64,000 bases of DNA from Roseomonas sp. HF4 (GTDB lineage Bacteria > Pseudomonadota > Alphaproteobacteria > Acetobacterales > Acetobacteraceae): positions 62,001-126,000 of the forward strand of contig NZ_STGD01000009.1 of NCBI RefSeq assembly GCF_005222755.1. The letters are read 5' to 3'. The first letter of the stretch is position 1; each line of letters begins with the position of its first letter. A program made the translations under genes and the position numbers. Of this stretch, positions 1 to 9,738 are shown in pieces. The notes beneath the pieces were generated by a model, which did not search any database, was not told the origin of the DNA, and saw only the letters and a program-made list of their open reading frames with translations.

Positions 1-582
1 CCCCACGACCGAGCAGTAGGTCGCCGGCCGACGGAGCGAGCCGCCATGGTCCGAGCCATGCGCGAGCCAGACCTCCCCCGTGGCCAGCGCCACCGCGCCG
101 CCGCCGGTCGACCCGCCGCAGGTGAGCGACGTGTTCCACGGGTTGCGCGTGCGGCCGAAGACCTCGTTGAAGGTCGATCCGCCGGCGCCGAATTCCGGCG
201 TGTTGGACTTGGCGACGACGATGCCGCCCTTGCGCTCGATGCGCTCGACGATCGGGTGGCTCCAGGCGGGCACGTGGTCGGCGAAGATCGGGCTGCCGTA
301 GGTGGTGCGCACGCCGGCGACGTCCGTCAGGTCCTTGATCGCGACGGGGAGGCCGGCGAGCCAGCCGGCCTCGCCCTCGGCGTCGCGGCGCTCGCCGCGC
401 AGCAGAGCCTTCGCGTGGTCGCGCGCCCGGTCGAGGCAGAGGGTCGGCAGCGCGTTGACCGCGGGCTCCACTGCCGCGATCCGCGCAGCGGCGGCCTCGA
501 TCAGGTCGAGCGGCGTGATCTCGCCGGTGCAGAGCCGGGCCACCGCCTCCGTCGCCGTGAGGCGGATGAGGTCCTCGGGCAT
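1..582 (-). CDS. Amidase, N-terminal part (cut by window edge)
   Basis: Encodes the first 194 residues of an amidase-signature hydrolase, related to GatA and to aliphatic/aromatic amidases; the frame stays open to base 1. Visible elements are a catalytic-Lys motif (LPVAIKDLTDVAG), the glycine/serine loop (CGGSTGGGAVAL) and the GSDHGGSLRRPA segment that carries the cis-Ser and nucleophile region. Family knowledge: these enzymes use a Ser-cisSer-Lys triad to hydrolyse C-N amide bonds. It starts 7 nt after the DUF6494 stop, so the two are probably co-transcribed. GatA itself is less likely because no gatB or gatC is adjacent. The substrate cannot be read from this part. Confidence 0.85.
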   Translation of the reverse strand, partial: MPEDLIRLTATEAVARLCTGEITPLDLIEAAAARIAAVEPAVNALPTLCLDRARDHAKALLRGERRDAEGEAGWLAGLPVAIKDLTDVAGVRTTYGSPIFADHVPAWSHPIVERIERKGGIVVAKSNTPEFGAGGSTFNEVFGRTRNPWNTSLTCGGSTGGGAVALATGEVWLAHGSDHGGSLRRPATYCSVVG

Positions 583-589
583 GGGGCGG

Positions 590-784
590 TCAGTCCAGCC
601 GGATTTCGGCTTCGACGACATGCTGCAGCCCCGGCGCATCCGGGGAGGTCAGCGCCATGTGCAGCCGCAGCACCTTGCCCTTCACCGAGCCTTCGCGCGC
701 GACGCGCTCGATCTCGCGCTGCGAGGTGACGCCGACCTCCTTGAGGAACTTGCGTAGTTCCATGTTGAAACGGTCCTCGTCCAT
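590..784 (-). CDS. DUF6494 family small protein
   Basis: A 64-residue soluble protein starting MDEDRFNMELRKFLKEVGVT with no signal peptide or membrane segment. Size and N-terminal pattern match the DUF6494 family as I recall it; the function is unknown. A strong Shine-Dalgarno (GGAGGA, 8 nt before the ATG) supports the start. It is the first gene of a short leftward unit with the amidase that follows 7 nt later. Confidence 0.75.
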   Translation of the reverse strand: MDEDRFNMELRKFLKEVGVTSQREIERVAREGSVKGKVLRLHMALTSPDAPGLQHVVEAEIRLD

Positions 785-934
785 GGCATGTCTCCTCCGC
801 GGCGGTGCCGGTTCCCGGCGGGCCCGGCGCGAGGATAGAGCGTTTTTCGCATGACCGGCACCGGCCCGCGGGCCGGTGCCGATTCCGCCGCTGAGGAAAA
901 CACCCTAGCCTGCACCGGCAAGGAGCATCGCGCC

Positions 935-1567
935 ATGTACAACCCGCCCGCCTTCCGCGAGGACCGGCCCGAGGTGCTGCACGGCATCATGCGCGCCGCG
1001 CGGCTCGCGCTGCTGGTCAGCGCCGCGCCGGACGGCGGCGCGCCGGAAGCCACGCACCTGCCGCTGGTGCTGGAGGCGGCCGAGGGCCCCCACGGCACGC
1101 TCTACGGTCATGTCGCGAAGGCCAACCCGCACTGGCGGGGCCTGGCCGCGGCCGGCGTCGCGCGCGCCATTTTCCCGGGGCCGGAGGCCTATGTCTCGCC
1201 CTCGCTCTATGCGTCGAAGCAGGAGCACGGGCGCGTCGTGCCGACGTGGAACTACGTGGCGGTGCACGCGATCGGCGCGGTCGAGGTTATCGAGGACGGT
1301 GAACGGCTGCACGCCCTGGTCTCCCGCCTGACCGAGCGGCACGAATCGCCGCGCGCCGCGCCCTGGGCCGTGACCGACGCGCCCGCGGCCTTCGTGGCCG
1401 GGCAGTTGAAGGGCATCGTCGGCGTCGTGCTGCGGATCGGGACGCTGATCGGCAAGCGCAAGCTCAGCCAGAACCGGAGCGAGGCAGACCGGGCCGGGGT
1501 GGTCGCGGGCCTCGCCGCGAGCGAGGACCCGGCCGACCGCGCCGTGGCGGACGAGATGTCGCGCTGA
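935..1567 (+). CDS. FMN-binding negative transcriptional regulator, PaiB family
   Basis: A 210-residue protein starting MYNPPAFREDRPE, the typical PaiB opening. PaiB-type proteins bind FMN through a split-barrel fold; Bacillus PaiB represses sporulation and protease genes, while the proteobacterial role is mostly unstudied. The internal HVAKANPHWRG and VVPTWNYVAVHA segments fit the flavin-barrel family. I chose ATG 935 because AGGAG lies just upstream and the family begins there; an earlier in-frame ATG at 851 would add an unconserved tail. It stands alone between leftward genes. Confidence 0.88.
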   Translation: MYNPPAFREDRPEVLHGIMRAARLALLVSAAPDGGAPEATHLPLVLEAAEGPHGTLYGHVAKANPHWRGLAAAGVARAIFPGPEAYVSPSLYASKQEHGRVVPTWNYVAVHAIGAVEVIEDGERLHALVSRLTERHESPRAAPWAVTDAPAAFVAGQLKGIVGVVLRIGTLIGKRKLSQNRSEADRAGVVAGLAASEDPADRAVADEMSR

Positions 1568-1602
1568 GCGCGCCGCGCCGGCTGTGCCGGGCGCGGCCGG
1601 CA

Positions 1603-2574
1603 TCAGTCGATCCGCGCGCCGCTCGCGCGCACGATCCGCCGGTGCAGCGCGATCTCATCCGCCAGGAAGGCCGCGGCGCGCGCGCGCGTGCCGCCCAGCG
1701 GCGCCATGCCGGCGGCCTGCAGCCGCGCCGCCGCGGCAGGGTCGGCGATCACCTCGTTCGCCAGCGCGTTCAGCCGCGCGAGCACCGGCTCCGGCGTGCC
1801 CTTGGGCGCCATCACCATGAACCAGGTGCCGAAGGCGAGGCCCTGCAGGCCGGCTTCCGCGGCCGTCGGCACCTCGGGCAGCTGCGGCACGCGGGCATCG
1901 GCCAGCACCGCGACCGGCACGACGCTGCCCGACTGCACCTGCGGCAGCGCGCCGGTCACGAGGTTGAACATCGCCTGGATGCGCCCGGAAAGCAGGTCGG
2001 TCACCGCCGCCGCCGGCCCGGAATACGGCACGTGCTGCATGTCGGTGCCGGTCATCTGGCGATAGAGCTCCCCCGCCAGGTGCATCGAGGACCCGTTGCC
2101 GGTCGAGCCGAAGTTGATCCGGCCGGGATTGGCGCGCGCGAAGGCGGTGAACTCGGCGAGCGTGCGCGGGCCGAGGTCCTTGTTCACCACCAGGATGTTC
2201 GGGACGTTGCCCACCAGCACCACGGGCTCGAAGTCGCGCACCGGGTCGAAGGGCAGGTCGGCGTAGAGCGTGACATTGGTCGCGAGCGTGCCGGCCCAGC
2301 CCCACAGGAATGTGTATCCATCCGGCGCGCTGCGCGCGACATGGGCCGCGCCGACATTGCCGTTGGCGCCCGGCCGGTTCTCGATCAGCACGCGCTGGCC
2401 GAGCCGCCGCTCGAGCTCCTGCGCCATGATGCGGGACAGCGTGTCCGCCGTGCCCGCGCCGCCGGCCGTGGGCACCACGATCCGCACCGGCCGGTCGGGC
2501 CAGGCGCCCTGCGCGCGCGCGGCGCCCGGGGCCAGCAGGGCAGGGGCGGCGAGGATGTGGCGGCGAAGGATCAT
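1603..2574 (-). CDS. Bug-type tripartite tricarboxylate transporter substrate-binding protein
   Basis: A 323-residue periplasmic binding protein of the Bug/TctC family. The N-terminus (MILRRHILAAPALLAPGAARA) is a signal peptide that may use the Tat route. The mature protein opens with WPDRPVRIVVPTAGG, the usual Bug start, and contains the family pattern IENRPGANGNVGAAHVA. These proteins deliver small carboxylates or similar ligands to TctA/TctB permeases. No permease genes are adjacent, so it is one of the many orphan Bug receptors; the ligand is unknown. The start at 2574 places the signal peptide at the N-terminus; an upstream in-frame start at 2631 would bury it. Confidence 0.9.
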   Translation of the reverse strand: MILRRHILAAPALLAPGAARAQGAWPDRPVRIVVPTAGGAGTADTLSRIMAQELERRLGQRVLIENRPGANGNVGAAHVARSAPDGYTFLWGWAGTLATNVTLYADLPFDPVRDFEPVVLVGNVPNILVVNKDLGPRTLAEFTAFARANPGRINFGSTGNGSSMHLAGELYRQMTGTDMQHVPYSGPAAAVTDLLSGRIQAMFNLVTGALPQVQSGSVVPVAVLADARVPQLPEVPTAAEAGLQGLAFGTWFMVMAPKGTPEPVLARLNALANEVIADPAAAARLQAAGMAPLGGTRARAAAFLADEIALHRRIVRASGARID

Positions 2575-2702
2575 GGCGGCGGGTCCCGGAATGGCAGGGC
2601 CATGCTGGACGGCCCCGGGGCGCCCGGGCAAGCGCCGCCGTCACGCATCCTTCTCGACGCCGTCATTGCGGCGCCATGGTGGCCACGCTACCTCGCTGAT
2701 CC

Positions 2703-3614
2703 ATGGACACAGTCGCCCGTTCGCCCGAGGAGGCGCTGAGGCCCCGCCGCCTCCTGCGCCGCAATCCGCTGAACTTCCGCCCCTGGATGCCGGGCGACGT
2801 CTGGGGCGACGTGATGGAGCCACGCCCGATCGGCGGGCGCATCCGGGCGGTGCGGCGGATCATCTTCGCCGTGCTCTGGACCGCGGTCTCCATCCCGGTG
2901 CAGTCGGTCCTGATGCTGCTGCCCGGACGGGGCAGCATCGTCTTCGCGCGCACCTACCACCGCGTGCTCTGCCGGCTGATCGGCCTGCGCATCCAGGTGA
3001 TCGGCGCGCCGGCGCCGGGCGGGTCGGTGCTCTATGTCTCCAACCATTCCTCCTGGCTCGACGTGCTGGTCCTGGGCGGGGTGCTCGAGGCCGCCTTCGT
3101 ATCGAAGGCCGAGGTCGGGCAATGGCCGGTGGTCGGCACCGTCGCGCGGCTCGGCCGCACGGTCTTCGTCAGCCGCAAGCGCACCGGCACGGGCAAGGAG
3201 GCGGAGGAGATCCAGCAGCGTCTGGCCGGCGGCGGCAGCATCATCCTGTTCCCCGAGGGCACGTCGAACGACGGCACGCGGGTGCTGCCCTTCCGGTCCT
3301 CCTTCCTGGCGGCGGCGCAGCACGCGAAGCAGGTGCAGCCGGTCTCCCTCGTCTACGATCGGCTCGGCGGGCTGCCGGCCTGCCGGCGCGACCGGCCGCT
3401 CTTTGCCTGGTACGGCGACATGGACATCGCGACGCATTTCTGGCGCATCGCCCGGCGTTCGGGCGGGCGCGCCACGGTCCTGCTGCACGACCCCGCCGAC
3501 CCCGCGGCCTTCCCCGACCGCAAGGCGCTGACGGCGGCGGCCAGCGACGTGGTGGCCGAGGGCGCGGCGCTGCTGCGGCAGAACCGGCCGGCGCAGCCGC
3601 TTCGGATGAAGTAG
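2703..3614 (+). CDS. plsC: 1-acyl-sn-glycerol-3-phosphate acyltransferase (PlsC family)
   Basis: A 303-residue inner-membrane acyltransferase making phosphatidic acid from lysophosphatidic acid and an acyl donor. The HX4D catalytic motif is NHSSWLD, and the glycerophosphate-binding motif is FPEGTSNDGT. A hydrophobic stretch (FAVLWTAVSIPVQSVLMLLP) near residue 60 anchors the protein. It stands alone and is followed by a hairpin-rich intergenic segment. An ornithine-lipid O-acyltransferase role (OlsA-like) is possible because that family has the same motifs; sequence alone does not separate them. Confidence 0.9.
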   Translation: MDTVARSPEEALRPRRLLRRNPLNFRPWMPGDVWGDVMEPRPIGGRIRAVRRIIFAVLWTAVSIPVQSVLMLLPGRGSIVFARTYHRVLCRLIGLRIQVIGAPAPGGSVLYVSNHSSWLDVLVLGGVLEAAFVSKAEVGQWPVVGTVARLGRTVFVSRKRTGTGKEAEEIQQRLAGGGSIILFPEGTSNDGTRVLPFRSSFLAAAQHAKQVQPVSLVYDRLGGLPACRRDRPLFAWYGDMDIATHFWRIARRSGGRATVLLHDPADPAAFPDRKALTAAASDVVAEGAALLRQNRPAQPLRMK

Positions 3615-3639
3615 GGATTGGTCGGGCAGGGGCGGATCG

Positions 3640-3694
3640 AGGGGGCCGCCGCCCCCCTCGGGGTCCCTCCGCCAGGGGACGACGGTCCCCTGGC
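3640..3694. repeat. Half copy of palindromic repeat A; terminator-like hairpins after plsC
   Basis: Two GC hairpins lie 26 bases after the plsC stop. The second is perfect: a 10-base arm at 3671-3680, loop GACG, and the complementary arm at 3685-3694. Layout and sequence resemble one arm of the longer elements at 7946-8106 and 17007-17159. There is no T-tract, so a role in termination is an inference. Confidence 0.6.
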
Positions 3695-3889
3695 CCCGCG
3701 ATCCATGGCGGCCGTCCCGGGGGCGGATACCCTCGCCGCGCTTGACCGGCGCGGAAGCGATTGGCCACGCTGCCGGCATGGCGAGTCGCTCCCGGCGTCC
3801 GGTCGCTTGACCCGCGCAGCCACGCTGCGCATCTCCCCTGCCTCTCTCCGCCGCGGCCCGCGCGGCGGGGCAGGTGGAGCCTGACCCGC

Positions 3890-5269
3890 ATGACCGACGC
3901 CCAAGCCCCCCGCAAGCGCCTGCTGATCCGCACCTGGGGCTGCCAGATGAACGTCTATGACAGCGCCCGCATGGCGGATGTCCTGGCGCCGCTCGGCTAC
4001 GCGCCGACCGAGGCGGTGGAGGAGGCCGACATGGTCATCCTCAACACCTGCCACATCCGCGAGAAGGCGACCGAGAAGGTGTTCTCGGACCTCGGCCGGC
4101 TGCGGGAGGCGAAGCGCGAGCGCGGCGGGGACATGGTCATCGCGGTGGCCGGCTGCGTCGCCCAGGCGGAAGGGGCCGAGATCACCGCCCGCGCGCCCTG
4201 GGTGGACATCGTGCTCGGCCCGCAATCCTACCACCGGCTGCCGGAGATGGTGGCGCGCGCGTCGCGCGCCGCCGGCGCCGTGATCGAGACCGAGTTCCCG
4301 GCCGAGGACAAGTTCGACCACCTGCCCGAGACCACGACGCCGCAGGGGGCCACGGCCTTCCTCACGGTGCAGGAGGGCTGCGACAAGTTCTGCTCCTTCT
4401 GCGTCGTGCCCTATACGCGCGGGTCGGAATATTCCCGGCCCGTGGCCGCGATCGTGGCCGAGGCCGAGCGGCTGGTGGCGCTCGGCGCGCGCGAGGTCAC
4501 GCTGCTCGGCCAGAACGTCAACGCCTGGCACGGGGAGGGGCCGGACGGCCGCGCCTGGACGCTCGGGCGTCTGGTGCGGCGACTGGCCGAGGTCCGGGGC
4601 CTCGCCCGGATCCGCTACACCACCTCCCACCCCCGCGACATGGACGACGACCTGATCGCCGCCCATGGCGACACGCCGGCGCTGATGCCCTTCCTGCACC
4701 TGCCCGTGCAGTCGGGCTCGGACCGGGTGCTGAAAACGATGAACCGCGGCCACACGGCGGCCGACTACCTGCGGCTGGTCGAGCGCCTGCGCGGCGCGCG
4801 GCCGGACCTCGCGCTGTCGACCGACATCATCGCCGGCCACCCCGGCGAGACGGCGGCCGACCACGAGGCGACACTGGCGCTGATCCGCGCCGTCGGCTTC
4901 GCCCAGGCCTTTTCCTTCAAGTATTCCGCCCGCCCGGGAACGCCGGCCGCGACCATGGCAGGGCAGGTGGACGAAGCGACGAAGGACGCCCGGCTGGCCG
5001 AGGTGCAGGCCCTGCTGCGCGACCAGCAGGCGGCGTTCAACCGGTCCCGCGCCGGCATGGTGGCCGAGGTGCTGGTCACCGGCGCAGGCCGCCACCCCGG
5101 CCAGATGGCCGGCCGCACGCCCTGGCTGAACCCGGTGCATTTCGATGGCCCGGCGGACCTCGCGGGGCGCATCGTGCCGGTGCGGATCCTGGCCGGGCAT
5201 CCGAATTCCCTCACCGGCGCGCTCGCCGCGCCGCGCCACGACCAACCCAGGGAGAGACCAGCCGCTTGA
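3890..5269 (+). CDS. miaB: tRNA-2-methylthio-N6-dimethylallyladenosine synthase MiaB
   Basis: A 459-residue radical-SAM methylthiotransferase that adds a 2-methylthio group to i6A37 in tRNAs reading UNN codons. The N-terminal UPF0004 domain begins [12 protein letters not shown] and has the further cluster cysteines of [10 protein letters not shown] and VAGCVAQ. The radical-SAM motif is CDKFCSFC near residue 160, and a C-terminal TRAM segment follows. ATG 3890 is preceded by GGTGGAG; the 43 codons upstream in this frame lack family similarity. It leads the miaB-phoH-ybeY-corC-lnt run, and its stop overlaps the TTG start of phoH. Confidence 0.96.
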   Translation: MTDAQAPRKRLLIRTWGCQMNVYDSARMADVLAPLGYAPTEAVEEADMVILNTCHIREKATEKVFSDLGRLREAKRERGGDMVIAVAGCVAQAEGAEITARAPWVDIVLGPQSYHRLPEMVARASRAAGAVIETEFPAEDKFDHLPETTTPQGATAFLTVQEGCDKFCSFCVVPYTRGSEYSRPVAAIVAEAERLVALGAREVTLLGQNVNAWHGEGPDGRAWTLGRLVRRLAEVRGLARIRYTTSHPRDMDDDLIAAHGDTPALMPFLHLPVQSGSDRVLKTMNRGHTAADYLRLVERLRGARPDLALSTDIIAGHPGETAADHEATLALIRAVGFAQAFSFKYSARPGTPAATMAGQVDEATKDARLAEVQALLRDQQAAFNRSRAGMVAEVLVTGAGRHPGQMAGRTPWLNPVHFDGPADLAGRIVPVRILAGHPNSLTGALAAPRHDQPRERPAA

Positions 5270-6315
5270 CCGCCACTCCGAGCCTCGCCCTCCGCGCCGC
5301 GGACGCGCGCAGCCCGATCGAGCAACGCTCGGTCACGCTGCAGTTCGACGACAACGTCCTGCTGCCCCTGTTGCACGGGGAGCACGACAGGCACCTGGCG
5401 CGGATCGAGCAGGTGCTCGGCGTGCGCCTGGCGTCCCGCGGCAACCGCATCGCCATCTCGGGCGGCGCGGAGCGGACGGAGATGGCGGAGGCGGCGCTGC
5501 TCGCGCTGTGGAAACGGCTGGAACAGGGCCAGCATGTCGGCACCGCGGAGGTGGAGGCCGCGCTCCGCCTGGCCGAGGGCGGCGCCGAGCAGGGCGAGCC
5601 CCGCCTGCCGCTGGCCGACCTGCCGGCGATCCACACGCGCAAGGGCGCGATCGCGCCGCGTTCCCCGGCCCAGGCGGCATATATCGAGATGCTGGCGCGG
5701 CGCGAGATGGTGTTCGGCATCGGGCCGGCGGGGACGGGCAAGACCTACTTGGCGGTGGCGCAGGGGGTCGCGTTGCTGCAATCGGGCAGGGTCGACCGGA
5801 TCGTGCTAAGCCGCCCCGCGGTCGAGGCGGGCGAGCGGCTCGGCTTCCTGCCGGGCGACATGAAGGAGAAGGTCGATCCCTACCTGCGGCCGCTGTACGA
5901 CGCGCTGCACGACATGCTGCCGGGCGAGCAGGTGGCGCGGCGGATCGCGGCGCAGGAGATCGAGATCGCGCCGCTCGCCTTCATGCGCGGCCGGACGCTG
6001 GCGCATGCGTATTGCATCCTGGACGAGGCGCAGAACACCACCCCCGCCCAGATCAAGATGTTCCTGACGCGCATGGGGGAGGGCAGCCGCATGGTCATCA
6101 CCGGCGACCCGACCCAGGTGGACCTGCCCTCGGGCCAGCCGTCGGGCCTGGCCGAGGCGCTGCGCATCCTCGAAGGCGTGGATGGCATCGGAGTCGCGAG
6201 ATTTGCGGAGCGGGATGTGGTAAGGCATCCGCTGGTTGCCCGGATCGTCGCCGCCTATGGGCGGGCCGACGAGCAGGTTCGGGCGAAGAAGGAGAGATAT
6301 GGAACCGGGAAGTAG
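5266..6315 (+). CDS. phoH: PhoH-family ATPase (YbeZ type)
   Basis: A 349-residue cytoplasmic ATPase of the PhoH/YbeZ family. Walker A is GPAGTGKT and Walker B is CILDEAQN. YbeZ proteins partner with the endoribonuclease YbeY in rRNA maturation, and ybeY follows directly. The start is TTG at 5266, overlapping the miaB stop (TTGA) and preceded by GGGAGAG, so translational coupling is likely. The ribosome-maturation role rests on family and context, not on a specific residue here. Confidence 0.93.
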   Translation: MTATPSLALRAADARSPIEQRSVTLQFDDNVLLPLLHGEHDRHLARIEQVLGVRLASRGNRIAISGGAERTEMAEAALLALWKRLEQGQHVGTAEVEAALRLAEGGAEQGEPRLPLADLPAIHTRKGAIAPRSPAQAAYIEMLARREMVFGIGPAGTGKTYLAVAQGVALLQSGRVDRIVLSRPAVEAGERLGFLPGDMKEKVDPYLRPLYDALHDMLPGEQVARRIAAQEIEIAPLAFMRGRTLAHAYCILDEAQNTTPAQIKMFLTRMGEGSRMVITGDPTQVDLPSGQPSGLAEALRILEGVDGIGVARFAERDVVRHPLVARIVAAYGRADEQVRAKKERYGTGK

Positions 6316-6826
6316 CCGTCCCGGCCGAGGTCGCGTTTCAGGCGGCCAGGCTGGGCTTCGGAACGGGCCAGGGGGGATGGTGGACATCTCCGTGGTCCTG
6401 GCGGCGCCGGGCTGGCGCGCCGCCGTGAAGCGGCCCGAGGCGCTGGTGCGCCGGGCCGCCGAGGCCGCATTGCGCGAGGCCGGCGCCACCGGCGCGGTGA
6501 CCGTGCTGCTGACCGACGATACCGAGGTCAAGCGCCTGAACGGCCAGCATCGCGCCAAGGCGAAGTCGACCAACGTGCTGTCCTTCCCGGCGGGGGCGCC
6601 GGGCGTGCTCGGCGATGTCGCGCTGGCGCTCGGCGTGGTGCGGCGCGAAGCGCGCGAGGCCGGGCGGCACCCGGCCGCGCACCTGGCCCATCTGGTGGCC
6701 CATGGCGCGCTGCACCTGACGGGGCACGATCACCTCGAGGCCGGCGAGGCGCGGCGGATGGAGCGTGCCGAGGCGCGCGTCATGCGCCGCCTTGGCTTGC
6801 CCAACCCCTGGCGGCACGTGGCATGA
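6299..6826 (+). CDS. ybeY: Endoribonuclease YbeY
   Basis: A single-strand endoribonuclease for 16S rRNA 3'-end maturation and ribosome quality control. The zinc-binding catalytic motif HGALHLTGHDH is intact near the C-terminus, preceded by TNVLSFP. I chose ATG 6299 because AAGGAGAG sits just upstream and it overlaps the end of phoH by 17 nt; this gives 175 residues. The conserved domain starts at MVDISVVL, so an ATG at 6377 (149 residues) is the alternative, but its GGGGG tract is too close to act as a good ribosome-binding site. Confidence 0.93.
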   Translation: MEPGSSRPGRGRVSGGQAGLRNGPGGMVDISVVLAAPGWRAAVKRPEALVRRAAEAALREAGATGAVTVLLTDDTEVKRLNGQHRAKAKSTNVLSFPAGAPGVLGDVALALGVVRREAREAGRHPAAHLAHLVAHGALHLTGHDHLEAGEARRMERAEARVMRRLGLPNPWRHVA

Positions 6827-7016
6827 CGCCCGTCGCGACACGCGCCACCGCCGCCCGCCGCCCGCGCGCCCGGCACCCCACACGGCGGCCCGAGGCCGCG
6901 GGCGCGGAGCGCACGGCGCGACCGCGCCCAGCCCGCCCGTCATGCCCCGCGCGCCCGTGCATGGCGCGCAAGCCAAGCGGCCGGAGGCCGCGCCCGGCGT
7001 CTGAGGGCACAACACC
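6827..7016. other. Intergenic gap with a truncated repeat C copy
   Basis: No credible gene lies between ybeY and corC. The right part (about 6969-7008) matches part of repeat C, including a GGCCG/CGGCC hairpin followed by CGCCCGGCGTCTGAGGG, which also occurs in the full copy at 30282-30424. The left part is GC-rich with nothing recognised. Confidence 0.5.
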
Positions 7017-7919
7017 ATGAGCGAGGTCTCCCCCAGATCCGGCCTGTTCTGGAAGCTTCAGAGCCTGCTGCGCCGCCGCGAGGCGGAATCCGTGCGCGAC
7101 CGCGTCGAGGAACTGATCGAGCGCCGCCACGAGGACACGCGCGAGACCGAGGGCGAGGAACCCGACGAGAGCGACCTCGACACCCATGAACGCGCCTTGC
7201 TGTCCAACGTGCTGCGCCTGCAGGGCACCACCGCCTACGACGTGATGGTGCCGCGCGCCGACATCATGGCGATGCCCGAGGAGCTGACGATCCAGCAGGC
7301 GATCGCCCTGATCCAGAAGGACGGGCACAGCCGCTACCCGGTCTACCGCGAGGGCCTCGACGACATCGTGGGCATGGTCCACATCAAGGATGTCTTCGCC
7401 TCGGTCGGGCGGGAAGGGTCCTTTGACCTGAAGTCGATCCTGCGGCGGCCGCTGTTCGTCGTGCCGTCCATCCCCGTGCTCGACCTGCTGCTGCAGATGC
7501 GCCAGTCGCGCGTCCACATGGCGCTGGTGGTGGACGAATACGGCGGCATCGACGGCCTCATCACCATCGAGGACCTGGTCGAGACCATCGTCGGCGACAT
7601 CAGCGACGAGCACGACGAGGACGTCGAGCCGCAGATCACCGAACGCGCCGACGGCACCATCGAGCTCGACGCCCGCACGCCGATCGCGGCCTTCGAGGCG
7701 CGGTTAGGCCAGGTGCTGACGGATGAGGAACGCGGCGCAGACATCGACACGGTGGGCGGGCTCGTGTTCACGCTCGCGGGCCGGGCGCCGGCCAAGGGGG
7801 AACTCGTGTCCCATCCGTCGGGGCTCGAATTCCAGATCCTGGACGCCGACCCGCGGCGCATCCGGCGGCTGCGCGTGCGCCGGCCGGGGGACCCGACCCA
7901 GCGCGCTGCGGCCGAGTAG
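7017..7919 (+). CDS. CBS-domain hemolysin/CorC-family protein
   Basis: A 300-residue soluble CorC/TlyC-like protein. It contains a CBS pair (about residues 75-190, with VMVPRADIMAMP and VVDEYGGIDGLITIEDLVE) and a C-terminal CorC_HlyC domain (about 205-290). There is no DUF21 membrane domain, which matches the short CorC form linked to Mg2+/Co2+ efflux. Position between ybeY and lnt is conserved in many proteobacteria, which supports the call. The term hemolysin is historical. A half-palindrome repeat follows the stop. Confidence 0.92.
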   Translation: MSEVSPRSGLFWKLQSLLRRREAESVRDRVEELIERRHEDTRETEGEEPDESDLDTHERALLSNVLRLQGTTAYDVMVPRADIMAMPEELTIQQAIALIQKDGHSRYPVYREGLDDIVGMVHIKDVFASVGREGSFDLKSILRRPLFVVPSIPVLDLLLQMRQSRVHMALVVDEYGGIDGLITIEDLVETIVGDISDEHDEDVEPQITERADGTIELDARTPIAAFEARLGQVLTDEERGADIDTVGGLVFTLAGRAPAKGELVSHPSGLEFQILDADPRRIRRLRVRRPGDPTQRAAAE

Positions 7920-7945
7920 GCGGGTGGCATTGCGCGGCCGCGGCA

Positions 7946-8106
7946 TGGGGGCGCCGCCCCCCTGCACCCCCTGCCAGAGGCCGAAAGGCCTCTGGACACC
8001 ATCATCGGGGTGGTGCGCCACTGGCCGACGCCGCGCCGACCCAGGTATCGGGTTCCAAGGGCCTTTCGGCCCTTGGCGGGTGGGTCCCGGAGGGCGGAGC
8101 CCTCCC
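7946..8106. repeat. Palindromic intergenic repeat A, copy 1
   Basis: About 160 bases between corC and lnt form two arms that are imperfect inverted repeats of each other. Each arm has an outer GC hairpin and an inner hairpin with GGCCGAAAGGCC (left) or GGGCCTTTCGGCCC (right). The same design recurs at 17007-17159 with a different centre. It resembles bacterial REP/BIME elements in form. Confidence 0.75.
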
Positions 8107-8142
8107 GCCATCGCCCCGCCCGCCTCCTAGGACCCTTGCCGC

Positions 8143-9681
8143 ATGTGGGATCGTCTCCTCGGCCATCTTGCCGCGCGTCGCGGCTGGCGTGCCCTCGTCA
8201 CGGCGGCGGGGCTCGGTGCCCTGGCCGCACTGGCGCTGCCGCCGGTCCATGCCGTGCCTGTCCTGCTGGTCGCGATCCCCGGCCTGCTGGTCATGCTGGG
8301 TGCCGCGCCGACGGGGCGGGCCGCGTTCTGGGTCGGCTTCGCCTGGGGCTGGGGGCATTTCGCGGCCGGACTCTACTGGATCACCCACGCCATCCTGGTC
8401 GAGGCCGAGCGCTTCTGGTGGCTGGTGCCGATTGCCGCGCCTGCGCTGGCGCTGCCGCTGGCGCTGTTCGTGGCGGGGCCGGCGGCGCTCGCCTGGCGGG
8501 TGCGGGCGGGCTGGCCGCGCGTGCTCGTCTTCGCCGGCGCCTGGGTCGGGTTCGAGTTGCTGCGCGGCTGGGTCTTCACGGGCTTTCCCTGGAACCTCCT
8601 CGGCACGGTCTGGGCCTTCGGCGCGCTGCCGGTCCAGGCGGCGGCCTGGGTCGGCGTGCACGGGCTGTCGCTGGTGACGCTGCTGGTGATGGCGACGCCG
8701 CTGCTCGGCCGCCGGGCGATGCTGGGCGGTGCCGCCGCGCTGGCGGGCTTCGCCGCCTTTGGCCTGGTGCGGCTCTGGCCGGAGGAGCCGGCGCCCCGCC
8801 CGGTCGGCCTGCTCATCGTGCAGGGCAATGTCGCGCAGGAGCTGAAGTGGCGGGAGGAGCAAAGGATTCCCGTGCTGCGCCGCTACATCGAGGGCACGCG
8901 CGAAGCGGCGCTCGCCGCGCTGCGCGACCTGCCCGAGGACTACGGCCTGGTCGTGATCTGGCCCGAGACGGCCGTGCCCTTCCTGCTGGCCGACGACCCG
9001 GAGGTGCGGCGCCTGGTGGCCGGGGCGCTGCCGCAGCGCGCCATGCTGCTCTCGGGCAGCGTGCGGGCCGAATTCGGCGCGCAGGGCCGGGCGCAGCGGG
9101 TCTTCAACAGCTTGGTGGCGATCGACCCGGCGGGGGAGGTGCGGGGCGTGGCCGACAAGGTCACGCTGGTGCCCTTCGGCGAATACATGCCGCTGTCGGG
9201 GCTGTTGCCCATCCGGATCGTGCAGGGCGGGATGGATTTCTCCTCCGGCGGGGAACGTCGGCCGGTGCGGGCCGGCTGGGTGCCGCCCTTCGGCGCGCTC
9301 ATCTGCTACGAGGTGATCTTCCCGGGTCGCGTCACGCCGGCGGAACGCCCCGATTGGCTCGTGAACGTCACGAACGATGCCTGGTTCGGGATCTCGGCCG
9401 GGCCCTGGCAGCACCTGGCTGCGGCGCGGCTACGCGCGATCGAGGAAGGGCTGCCGCTCGCGCGGGCCGCGCAGACCGGCGTCTCGGCCGTGTTCGACGC
9501 GCGTGGGCGGGAGGTGGCGCGCACGGGACTCGGCGAGACGGGTGTGCTGATGGCGCCCTTGCCCGCGGCGCGGGAGCCGACGCCCTTCGCGCGGTTCGGA
9601 CTGCCGATCGGCGGCATCCTGGCCGTCCTCGCCCTCGCCTCCGGGTGGTGGGCAGGGCGGAAGACGAATCGCCAACCGTGA
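8143..9681 (+). CDS. lnt: Apolipoprotein N-acyltransferase Lnt
   Basis: A 512-residue inner-membrane enzyme that N-acylates the diacylglyceryl-cysteine of lipoproteins, the last step of their maturation. About six hydrophobic segments fill the first 200 residues and one closes the C-terminus. The nitrilase-like periplasmic domain shows the Glu-Lys-Cys triad as WPETAVPF, DKVTLVPFGEYMP and LICYEVIFPG. Length is normal for the family. It ends the miaB-lnt run. Confidence 0.95.
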   Translation: MWDRLLGHLAARRGWRALVTAAGLGALAALALPPVHAVPVLLVAIPGLLVMLGAAPTGRAAFWVGFAWGWGHFAAGLYWITHAILVEAERFWWLVPIAAPALALPLALFVAGPAALAWRVRAGWPRVLVFAGAWVGFELLRGWVFTGFPWNLLGTVWAFGALPVQAAAWVGVHGLSLVTLLVMATPLLGRRAMLGGAAALAGFAAFGLVRLWPEEPAPRPVGLLIVQGNVAQELKWREEQRIPVLRRYIEGTREAALAALRDLPEDYGLVVIWPETAVPFLLADDPEVRRLVAGALPQRAMLLSGSVRAEFGAQGRAQRVFNSLVAIDPAGEVRGVADKVTLVPFGEYMPLSGLLPIRIVQGGMDFSSGGERRPVRAGWVPPFGALICYEVIFPGRVTPAERPDWLVNVTNDAWFGISAGPWQHLAAARLRAIEEGLPLARAAQTGVSAVFDARGREVARTGLGETGVLMAPLPAAREPTPFARFGLPIGGILAVLALASGWWAGRKTNRQP

Positions 9682-9738
9682 GACAGCACGGCCACGGCAC
9701 GCCTGAAATGTCTCAAAAAACAAAAATCGGAAAAAGAG

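Noticed and set aside
3671-3694. Standard Rho-independent terminator after plsC
   Set aside because: The stem is perfect but no T-run follows, so it is recorded only as a terminator-like repeat arm.
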